64,000 nt of DNA from JAXMHQ01 sp046346665 (GTDB lineage: Bacteria; Verrucomicrobiota; Verrucomicrobiia; Limisphaerales; JAXMHQ01): NCBI GenBank assembly GCA_046346665.1, contig JAXMHQ010000018.1, forward strand, positions 41,706 to 105,705, in the 5' to 3' direction. Positions 58,009 to 64,000 of the stretch are shown one piece after another. Under the pieces are notes generated by a model. The model did no database searches. It saw nothing but the letters and a program-made list of their open reading frames with translations, and was not told where the DNA came from. Within the stretch, counting starts at the first letter, position 1. Each line of letters opens with the position of its first letter. Position numbers and translations under genes: made by a program.

Positions 58009-59745
58009 TTAACCGCTGGAACTGCCCCAGTTCACTTTCGAGAGGTAGGCGAGCTGCTGATTAATCTGCGCCTGGACGGTTTCCATCGCCTGGAATTCCT
58101 TGGTCCAGGTGGCAATGTCCGCCTTGACCGACTTCTCGAGGTTCGCGATCTGGGTGTCGATGCTGGAAATCTGTTTTTGGAGTGTGGACTGGTGATTGGT
58201 GAGCGTGCCGCTGTCGCCGGCGGTGTTGGTGATGTAGGTATCAATCTTCGCCGCCAACCCGTTGGTGGCGTCGGTGAAGAAGGCCTGCACGTCGGTGAGA
58301 TTGTTGCTGAGCAGACCGTCGAGCTTTGAGGAATCCGACAGGGCGATGGTGTTATCCTTGCCGTTGGTTTGGATGCCGAGGTCGGCGAGCTGTTTGACGA
58401 CGCCGGTCAGGCCGCTGAGCTGGCCGTAGACCATGCTTCGCAGGTTGGTCGCCACGCCGTTCGCATCGGCGTCCGCCGTGAGCAGTCCCGCTGTCACGGC
58501 GCCGCTGGAATCGGTGCTGACCGCCATTTGGCTGCTGATGTAGTTCTGGACGGTGTTGTAGGCGCTGATGAAGCTTTGGATGGTGGACTTGACGTTCGAG
58601 GTGTCGGCGGAGGTTGTGATCGTGAAGCTGCCTGCCTTCAGTGCAGTGATCGACAGGCCGGTGATGCCGGAGCTCGAGCTGGTGATGTTATTCGAGGTGC
58701 TCGTGAGCTGGGCGCCGCCGTTCACCGAGTAAAGCAGGTTCTGGCCGCGGGTGAGCGCGGTGCCGGCCAGGCCGGTGGCCTGGAGAAAATTGCCCGTGAC
58801 GTCCGCCACCGAGATCCCGAGGTCGCCGGTGACCTTGTTGGTCAGGACGAAGCGGTTGTTGAGGGCGTCGTAAGTGGCGTTGACGCCGGCGGACGATCCG
58901 TTGATTCGTCCGATTACGTCGCTGACGGTGTCGGTGCTGGCGTTGTAGGAAATGGAGACTCCGTTGACGGTGAAGGCGCCCTGGCCGCTGCCGCCGTCGG
59001 TGATGGCGGTTTTGAGGTTGGCGCTGGAAAGGGTGGAGGAGAGCTGCACATGGCCCAGGGCGCCGGCGCTCGAGACGGTGGCGGTGCCGTTGTTGTAGAG
59101 CTGGGCGACCTGGAGAAAATTGCTGGTGTCATTGGCGCTGCCCAGCACGACGGAACCGCTGGTGCTCGTCAGCGTGATCCGGTCCGTCGTGGAATCGTAA
59201 GCGGCGGTGACCTGGTTGCTGGTGGCGGTGGCGATATTGTTGAACACCTGCTGGAGGGAATCGGTGCTGGCGATGGTGATTTGTTTGCCGTTGACGGTGA
59301 AGGTGCCGGCGGTGACGGGCGATGCGAAATTGGCGGTGCCGATGGTGACGCCGCTGACGTCGTTGGTGGCGCTGAGAGGGCCGGTGAGATTGGCGGTGCC
59401 GTTGATTTTGGCTGCGGTGGCGAGCTGGGTGACCTGGAAGGCGAAGGTGCCGAGCAGGGCCCCGGCGCCGGCTGTGACGGTGGCGAGGGTGGTATCGGAA
59501 GAGGACGCCGTGCGGCCCTGGTAAAGGCTGGAATCTTTCAGGGTGTCAATCTGGGTCTGGAGTGTGGTGAGGTTGGACTTGATGGTGCCGAAGGCGGAGC
59601 TTTTGTTGCTGAGCTTGGCCTGGTTGGTTTGCCACGCGGTTTCGGGGCTGCGCTCGGCGGCGGCGAGCTTCGAAATGACGGTTTGCCAGTCCAGGCCTGA
59701 AGCCAGGCCGGACAGCGAGAGGTCGACGCCACTGGAACTTGCCAT
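58009..59745 (-). CDS. fliD: Flagellar hook-associated protein 2 (filament cap)
   Basis: 578 residues. FliD N-terminus 'DLSLSGLASGLDWQTVISKL', flagellin-hook IN motif regions ('FTVNGKQITIASTDSLQQVF', 'VNGVSISYNASTDTVSDVI') and a C-terminal coiled coil. It caps the filament and folds incoming flagellin. A sigma28-type promoter lies 32 bp upstream, after the terminator of the first flagellin gene. Confidence 0.93.
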   Translation of the reverse strand: MASSSGVDLSLSGLASGLDWQTVISKLAAAERSPETAWQTNQAKLSNKSSAFGTIKSNLTTLQTQIDTLKDSSLYQGRTASSSDTTLATVTAGAGALLGTFAFQVTQLATAAKINGTANLTGPLSATNDVSGVTIGTANFASPVTAGTFTVNGKQITIASTDSLQQVFNNIATATSNQVTAAYDSTTDRITLTSTSGSVVLGSANDTSNFLQVAQLYNNGTATVSSAGALGHVQLSSTLSSANLKTAITDGGSGQGAFTVNGVSISYNASTDTVSDVIGRINGSSAGVNATYDALNNRFVLTNKVTGDLGISVADVTGNFLQATGLAGTALTRGQNLLYSVNGGAQLTSTSNNITSSSSGITGLSITALKAGSFTITTSADTSNVKSTIQSFISAYNTVQNYISSQMAVSTDSSGAVTAGLLTADADANGVATNLRSMVYGQLSGLTGVVKQLADLGIQTNGKDNTIALSDSSKLDGLLSNNLTDVQAFFTDATNGLAAKIDTYITNTAGDSGTLTNHQSTLQKQISSIDTQIANLEKSVKADIATWTKEFQAMETVQAQINQQLAYLSKVNWGSSSG

Positions 59746-59776
59746 AATCGATACTCCGTTCTAATTCAACAGGCTT

Positions 59777-59804
59777 ACATCGGCGGGGCGGGGGGGTGAC
59801 TTAA
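59777..59804 (-). promoter_or_regulatory. Sigma28-type promoter of fliD
   Basis: Minus strand: TTAAGTCA (59797-59804), 12 bases, GCCGATGT (59777-59784). Consensus is TAAAGTTT-N11-GCCGATAA. The spacing is one base long, but the -10 matches at GCCGAT. It lies between the flagellin terminator and fliD. Confidence 0.55.
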
Positions 59805-59814
59805 CCCGGAAAAG

Positions 59815-59852
59815 CAAAAAAGACCCGGGCGGCGCGGGAGCGCCACCCGGGT
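59815..59852 (-). terminator. Rho-independent terminator of flagellin gene 1
   Basis: Minus strand: ACCCGGGTGGCGC, TCCC loop, GCGCCGCCCGGGT, then CTTTTTTG. A 13-bp stem with one mismatch and a T-run, 29 bases after the stop. Confidence 0.92.
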
Positions 59853-59881
59853 GATGTTACTGATTCGGCAGGGCCGGCGCT

Positions 59882-60691
59882 TTAGCCAAGCAGCTTGAGC
59901 GCGGTCTGCGGAAGGGCATTCGCCTGGGCCAACATCGCCGTGCCGGTTTGGACGAGGATGTTGTACTTGGCGTATTGCGTACTCTCCTGGGCCACGTCCA
60001 CATCCATGATGCGGCTATTGGCGGCGGAGAGGTTGTTTTTCAGCGTGCCGAGCTGGTCGTTGTAGTACGTCAGGCTCTCAATGTTCGCACCGATCGAAGC
60101 GCGGTCGGCGGCGAGTTGAGTGATGGCAGCCTTGATCGACGTCAGCGCCGCGGTGGCGTGCGCCGTGGTGTCGATCGTCGCGGCGGTGGCCGTCGTGTAG
60201 GTGGTGGCACCCAGGTTGACGGTGTTCATCGCGAACGTATTCGCATCGCTGTCGGTCGTGACGTTCAGCGGGTTGGTGCTTCCGGCGAACAGGCTGACTC
60301 CGTTGAAGTCCTTGTGGGTCACGTCCGTAATGTACGTGGCCAGCGTGTGGAACTCCTGGTTGTACAGCGCGCGGTCGCCCGAGCTCTTCGTCGCGTCCAT
60401 GGCCAGGACGGACAGTTCGCTCATGCGATTCAACGCATCCGACACCTTCTGCAGGTAACCGTCCTGCGTCTGGCTGAAGGAAATGGCGTTTCCGACGTTG
60501 TTCGACGCCGCATCGATGCGGGACATCTGCGCGTTCAACTTCATCGAGACAGCCAGACCCGCGCTATCATCCGCCGGCGAAGTAATCTTCGAACCGGAGG
60601 ACAGTCTCGCGAGAGACTTGCTCAACAGTGAACTCGAGGCGCCCAGCAAACCTGCGCTCGTTTGTGCTGATATGTTTGTATTGATGACCAT
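59882..60691 (-). CDS. fliC: Flagellin, copy 1 (short type)
   Basis: 269 residues; D0/D1 domains only, no large variable region. N-terminus 'MVINTNISAQTSAGLLGASS', 'GSKITSPADDSAGLAVSMKL', C-terminus 'NNLSAANSRIMDVDVAQEST' and 'MLAQANALPQTALKLLG'. Start is ATG 60691 and not the one five codons upstream, because AAGGAG lies correctly before it. The 5' leader has two conserved hairpins and a sigma28-type promoter. Confidence 0.95.
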   Translation of the reverse strand: MVINTNISAQTSAGLLGASSSLLSKSLARLSSGSKITSPADDSAGLAVSMKLNAQMSRIDAASNNVGNAISFSQTQDGYLQKVSDALNRMSELSVLAMDATKSSGDRALYNQEFHTLATYITDVTHKDFNGVSLFAGSTNPLNVTTDSDANTFAMNTVNLGATTYTTATAATIDTTAHATAALTSIKAAITQLAADRASIGANIESLTYYNDQLGTLKNNLSAANSRIMDVDVAQESTQYAKYNILVQTGTAMLAQANALPQTALKLLG

Positions 60692-60693
60692 AC

Positions 60694-60753
60694 TGACTCC
60701 TTCCATGAGTCACCCCTTGCGGGGATTTGATGTTACACGGCATCCCTGCCGTG
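60694..60753 (-). promoter_or_regulatory. Flagellin 1 leader: two A-N-GGA hairpins, probable CsrA target
   Basis: Minus strand: CACGGC-AGGGAT-GCCGTG (60736-60753) and TGACTC-ATGGAAG-GAGTCA (60694-60712). Both loops hold A-N-GGA; the second stem-loop includes the Shine-Dalgarno. The first matches the CsrA consensus core CARGGAUG exactly. Confidence 0.65.
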
Positions 60754-60833
60754 AGGTGGGCCATTACCCAGGCGCCCACCTGTGTTTCCTTCCGGCTGTT
60801 TGCGGCCGCCAGGCGCCGTTTTCCGACAACCCT

Positions 60834-60860
60834 GTATCGACCAATGAAGGTGATACTTGA
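60834..60860 (-). promoter_or_regulatory. Sigma28-type promoter of flagellin gene 1
   Basis: Minus strand: TCAAGTAT (60853-60860), 11 bases, GTCGATAC (60834-60841); six of eight matches at each box to TAAAGTTT-N11-GCCGATAA. Predicted leader about 135 nt. Confidence 0.7.
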
Positions 60861-61150
60861 GTGGTGAAAAAGTGTATAAATCGCTGACTACCAGGGCTTT
60901 TCTGATTGAAAACATCAATTCCGTCCGAAGTCCTGGTTTGGGTTTCGCCGGGGTATCGTTAACCCGGCGGCGCGCCGGCCGAGGCCTGCTTCCGCAGCCG
61001 TGAGCCGGGTGCGCCTGCGGTTTTCCGCAGGCATGCTGGCCTGGGTTGGGAGGCGTTCGGTCGGGACCGAAGCTGGAGTTGCGGGCTTTCATAGGACGAG
61101 GAGATTCAACGTGACGGAATCTTCGACGCGTGGGCGAGTCGTGTCGGGAG

Positions 61151-61185
61151 GGGCCCGGGCCGGCCGAAAGGGAGGGCCCGGACCC
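61151..61185 (-). terminator. Strong hairpin after flagellin gene 2
   Basis: Minus strand: GGGTCCGGGCC (61175-61185) pairs with GGCCCGGGCCC (61151-61161), 11 bp with one G-U. It begins 22 bases after the stop; no T-run follows, so terminator function is uncertain. Confidence 0.45.
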
Positions 61186-61206
61186 GCTCCGCGACTAAAC
61201 TGCGCT

Positions 61207-62010
61207 CTAGCCGAGCAGCTTGAGGACGGTTTGCGGGATGGAATTCGCCTGCGCGAGCATCGCGGTGCCGGTCTGGACCAGGATGTTGTAGCGGGCGTAT
61301 TGCGTGCTCTCCTGGGCAACGTCCACATCCATGATGCGGCTGTTGGCGGCGGAGAGATTGTTTTTCAGGGTGCTGAGCTGATCGTTGTAATAGGTCAGGC
61401 TCTCGATGTTCGCTCCCAGCGTGGCGCGGTCCGCGGCCAGTTCCGAGATGGCGGCCTTGACGGCCGTGAGCGCGGTGCCGGCGTGGGCGGTGGTGTCGAT
61501 CGTCGCCGCCGTGGCGGTGGTGATCGTCGCGTTGCCCAGGTTGATGCCGGTCATGGCGAACGTGTTGGCATCGCTGTCGGTCGTCACATTCAGCGTGGTG
61601 CCGCCGAAGAGGCTGACCCCGTTGAAATCCTTGGTGTGAACGTCGTTGATATAGAGCGCCAGGGTGTGGAATTCCTGGTTGTAGAGGGCCCGGTCGCCGT
61701 TGGACTTGGTGGCGTCCATCGACAGCACGGCGAGTTCGCTCATGCGGTTGAGGGCGTCGGACACCTTCTGCAGGTAGCCGTCCTGGGTTTGGTTGAACGA
61801 GATGGCGTTGCCGACGTTGTTGGTGGCCGCATCGATGCGCGACATCTGCGCGGTCAACTTCATTGACACCGCCAGCCCGGCGCTGTCATCTGCCGGCGAA
61901 TTGATTTTCGAGCCGGAGGACAGGCGGGCGAGGGATTTGCTGAGGAGGTTTGAGGACTGCATGAGCAGACTTGCGCTGCTCTGCGCCGATAGGTTTGTAT
62001 TGATGACCAT
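61207..62010 (-). CDS. fliC: Flagellin, copy 2 (short type)
   Basis: 267 residues, same layout as copy 1: 'MVINTNLSAQSSASLLMQSS', 'GSKINSPADDSAGLAVSMKL', 'MLAQANSIPQTVLKLLG'. The leader (hairpins, GGAAGGAG, spacing) is almost identical to that of copy 1, pointing to a recent duplication, but the sigma28 -35 box at the matching position is lost. It may depend on readthrough from copy 3. Confidence 0.95.
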   Translation of the reverse strand: MVINTNLSAQSSASLLMQSSNLLSKSLARLSSGSKINSPADDSAGLAVSMKLTAQMSRIDAATNNVGNAISFNQTQDGYLQKVSDALNRMSELAVLSMDATKSNGDRALYNQEFHTLALYINDVHTKDFNGVSLFGGTTLNVTTDSDANTFAMTGINLGNATITTATAATIDTTAHAGTALTAVKAAISELAADRATLGANIESLTYYNDQLSTLKNNLSAANSRIMDVDVAQESTQYARYNILVQTGTAMLAQANSIPQTVLKLLG

Positions 62011-62012
62011 AC

Positions 62013-62067
62013 TGACTCCTTCCATGAGTCACCCCTTGCGGGGAGGTTGCACGGCATCCGTGCCGTG
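62013..62067 (-). promoter_or_regulatory. Flagellin 2 leader: two A-N-GGA hairpins, probable CsrA target
   Basis: Minus strand: CACGGC-ACGGAT-GCCGTG (62050-62067) and TGACTC-ATGGAAG-GAGTCA (62013-62031). Loop base differs from copy 1 (ACGGA instead of AGGGA) but the A-N-GGA core stays. Confidence 0.65.
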
Positions 62068-62412
62068 TTGCCGGACTGGTTGCGGGCACCGGTCGTTGAT
62101 TCCCGCCGGCTGTTTGCGGCCGCCAGGCGCCGTTCTCCCACAGGCCCTCAGGCATCCGGGATCCGGCTGCCAGGCCTGTGAAATCGTTGAATCTCCGCGC
62201 ACGGCGGGGGTGCCGGGGTTGGAATCCGGCAGGCGCGAGCCTCGAGCCCCGGCGCGCCGTCGGGCGGCGCGGCGCGACAGTGGAACGCCGTCCGGGGCGT
62301 GAGCCCGTCGGGGAGGCGTCGGTCGTCGCGAATCTGGGCGAGGCGGTCATGTGCGCGTGGAGATCAGGTTGTAGGGGAGAGAGTTTTATCCGGGGAGCGG
62401 ATCCGGGTGAAC

Positions 62413-62442
62413 GGCCCGGGCACCGGCGAAGGCGCCCGGGCC
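62413..62442 (-). terminator. Strong hairpin after flagellin gene 3
   Basis: GGCCCGGGC (62434-62442 read in reverse) pairs with its partner at 62413-62421; total 12 bp with one mismatch and a 6-base loop. It begins 22 bases after the stop, without a T-run. Confidence 0.5.
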
Positions 62443-62464
62443 TGCCCACCTGCGGAGACGAATT

Positions 62465-63268
62465 CTAGCCTAACAGCTTCAGAACAGTCTGCGGCAGCGA
62501 GTTGGCCTGGGCCAGCATGGCGGTGCCGGTCTGGACCAGGATGTTGTACTTCGCGTACTGCGTGCTCTCCTGGGCGACGTCGACATCCATGATGCGGCTG
62601 TTGGCGGCGGAGAGGTTGTTTTTCAGCGTGCCGAGCTGGTCGTTGTAATAGGTGAGGCTCTCGATGTTGGAGCCGATGGCCGCGCGGTCGGCGGCGAGCT
62701 GCGAGATCGCGGACTTGATCGTGGCCAGCGACGTGGTCGCCAGGGTGGTCGACGTGATGGTGCTGGCCAGGATGCTGGTGTAGGTGGCGCTGGTGAGGTT
62801 GATTCCCGTCATCGCGAACGTGTTCGCGTCGCTGTCCACCGTGACGTTCAGGTTGGTGCCGTTGAACAGGCTCACCCCGTTGAAGTCCTTGGTGGAGACG
62901 TCGGTGATGTAGACGGCCAGCGTGTGGAACTCCTGGTTGTAGAGAGTGCGGTCGCTGTTGGACTTGGTGACGTCCATCGCGAGCACGGCGAGTTCGCTCA
63001 TGCGATCCAGGGCGTCCGACACCTTTTGCAGGTAGCCGTCCTGGGTCTGGTTGAACGAGATCGAGTTGCCGACGTTGTTCGTGGCACCTGCGATGCGCGC
63101 CATCTGGGCGCTGAGTTTCATCGACACGGCAAGTCCTGCGCTGTCATCGGCCGGCGAAGTGATTTTCGAACCGGAAGACAAACGGGCGAGGGATTTGCTG
63201 AGCAGATCGGAGGATTGCATGAGCAGGCGGGCGCTGCTCTCGGCCGACAGATTTGTATTGATGACCAT
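62465..63268 (-). CDS. fliC: Flagellin, copy 3 (short type)
   Basis: 267 residues: 'MVINTNLSAESSARLLMQSS', 'GSKITSPADDSAGLAVSMKL', 'MLAQANSLPQTVLKLLG'. The centre diverges most from the other copies (Thr/Leu-rich 'TSILASTITSTTLATTSLA'). It has the best sigma28-type promoter of the three and a leader with the same two-hairpin design but different stem bases. Confidence 0.95.
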   Translation of the reverse strand: MVINTNLSAESSARLLMQSSDLLSKSLARLSSGSKITSPADDSAGLAVSMKLSAQMARIAGATNNVGNSISFNQTQDGYLQKVSDALDRMSELAVLAMDVTKSNSDRTLYNQEFHTLAVYITDVSTKDFNGVSLFNGTNLNVTVDSDANTFAMTGINLTSATYTSILASTITSTTLATTSLATIKSAISQLAADRAAIGSNIESLTYYNDQLGTLKNNLSAANSRIMDVDVAQESTQYAKYNILVQTGTAMLAQANSLPQTVLKLLG

Positions 63269-63329
63269 AACTCTTTCCGTGAGTCGCCCCAGGGCCGGGG
63301 CCTTGATTTTGCGCGGCGTCCTTGCCGCG
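63269..63329 (-). promoter_or_regulatory. Flagellin 3 leader: two A-N-GGA hairpins, probable CsrA target
   Basis: Minus strand: CGCGGC-AAGGAC-GCCGCG (63312-63329) and GACTC-ACGGAAA-GAGTT (63269-63285). Relative to copies 1 and 2 the first stem changes on both sides (A-T to G-C), preserving pairing, while both loops keep A-N-GGA. Confidence 0.65.
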
Positions 63330-63409
63330 GGTAATCCATTTCAAGGGCGGTTCACCGTATCCCTGTCAGCTCTTTCTGGCTGCTGACCGCCTGTCTTGCG
63401 ACGCCTCCT

Positions 63410-63436
63410 CTATCGGTGAATGCCGTTTCGACTTTA
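63410..63436 (-). promoter_or_regulatory. Sigma28-type promoter of flagellin gene 3
   Basis: Minus strand: TAAAGTCG (63429-63436), 11 bases, ACCGATAG (63410-63417). TAAAGT and CCGATA match the consensus perfectly. Predicted leader about 135 nt, the same as copy 1. Confidence 0.8.
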
Positions 63437-63597
63437 GAGCGGTTTCAGAAATACTGTATCCGTTGGCTTGTCCGCAGATTTCGCAGAGGGACGCTGAATC
63501 CGTGAAATCTGCGGAGGAAGCGCCTGGAAAATCAGGTCCGGAAATCAGGGCTTGCAATTTCCAGGAATCTCCGTAGCTTTTGCCTTCCGATTAGGAA

Positions 63598-63674
63598 GCG
63601 AGCGTAGCTCAGTCTGGTAGAGCGTCACCTTGCCAAGGTGAATGTCGAGGGTTCGAATCCCTTCGCTCGCTCCA
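63598..63674 (+). tRNA. tRNA-Gly (anticodon GCC)
   Basis: Acceptor GCGAGCG pairs with CGCTCGC; D arm GCTC/GAGC; anticodon stem TCACC/GGTGA with loop TTGCCAA (anticodon GCC); T arm GAGGG-TTCGAAT-CCCTT; CCA encoded at 63672-63674. Confidence 0.97.
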
Positions 63675-64000
63675 TTTTTCTCCCTCTATCCACAGCCCTT
63701 TCCAGGGTCTTGATGGTTGTATACACCCACTGCATGACAAAAACATGACGGTGCTTGGCGCTTTGTGAACTCCACACCAGGGCAGGAGGATATCGTGAAC
63801 GGCCATGCCGGCCGGGGCTTCGTCCATCAACCGCGCTGATTGTGCCGGGCTGATTCGCAGTTTGCCAAACACCCCGCGATCTGGCACACGAACGGGGACG
63901 GACCTGAACCTGGGGCGGGCGGGTGCGATGGAATTTGGAATGGCGGGAGGGCGCGCGAAACAAAAGTCGCCGGCCGGTGTCCAATTGACTGGAGAAAACG
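63675..64000. other. No gene recognised after the tRNA
   Basis: Reading frames here run antisense across the tRNA and give peptides well known as tRNA-derived artefacts. I see no terminator, integrase or other gene before the window ends. Confidence 0.6.

Noticed and set aside
60692..60706. Alternative flagellin starts five codons upstream ('MEGVS')
   Set aside because: The ribosome-binding AAGGAG lies within that extension and is correctly spaced for the internal ATG; the upstream ATG sits in the hairpin loop.
63609..63984. Two minus-strand reading frames ending in 'AKGFEPSTFTLAR' and containing 'RRDSNPRHSPWQ'
   Set aside because: They run antisense through the tRNA-Gly; these peptides are familiar artefacts of translating the complement of tRNA genes.

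Overview
The window looks like chromosomal DNA of a flagellated, GC-rich member of Verrucomicrobiota, plausibly of the Limisphaerales/Pedosphaera type. The evidence is a locus resembling the four-gene 'Verru_Chthon' pseudopilin cassette, a free-standing prepilin-like protein ending in the H-x9-DG motif common in this phylum, Rex, many prepilin N-termini and a very high density of short palindromic repeats. No rRNA, phage, IS transposase or CRISPR array is visible. The taxonomic call is an inference from gene content only.

Layout. (1) 1-8.2 kb: end of a probable SulP/STAS transporter, then a tightly overlapping operon of an HTH-EIIA(PTS) protein and six subunits of a hydrogenase-4/complex-I-like membrane complex. 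Its large subunit has lost the NiFe-ligating cysteines, so it is probably an energy-converting-hydrogenase-related (Ehr) complex and not a hydrogenase. (2) 8.2-32.5 kb: mostly housekeeping genes (short zinc-ribbon protein, Rex, PgsA, Bcp, PurE, GltX, PanE, HU, Ser/Thr kinase, N-carbamoylputrescine amidase, esterase, GluQ, DUF885 peptidase, EamA transporter, isocitrate dehydrogenase, UvrA), with one broken rmlD-like gene and a probable frameshift at the end of icd. (3) 32.7-48.6 kb, minus strand: a 2318-residue subtilisin-like protease, a 1400-residue cassette protein and five prepilin-like proteins, four junctions having 4-bp ATGA overlaps. (4) 48.6-49.1 kb: CopG/BrnA-like antitoxin with a truncated BrnT-like partner. 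(5) 49.6-55.6 kb, minus strand: type IV pilus/type II secretion motor genes (pilC-, two pilB- and one pilT-like). (6) 56.0-63.3 kb, minus strand: late flagellar genes (FlgN-like, FliS, FlgM-like, a lipoprotein, FliD, three short flagellins). (7) tRNA-Gly(GCC) at 63.6 kb.

Regions 3 and 5 probably work together: the motor genes would assemble the pseudopilins, and the large surface-type proteins may be their cargo or partners. Region 6 is a coherent late flagellar block: sigma28-type promoters precede fliD and two flagellins, an anti-sigma28-like FlgM is present, and every flagellin leader carries two hairpins with an A-N-GGA loop, the signature expected of CsrA control.

The most unusual feature is the repeat landscape. 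Two kinds of small element occur more than 25 times. The first is pairs of oppositely oriented, degenerate short tandem arrays (unit 6-10 bp, at least ten different unit sequences) that can fold back on each other. The second is REP/REPIN-like palindromes, several starting with GTAG or GGTAG. They fill most intergenic gaps, lie between convergent genes, supply stop codons (panE, DUF885), form the whole leader of one prepilin and are inserted in frame inside uvrA (twice) and gluQ.
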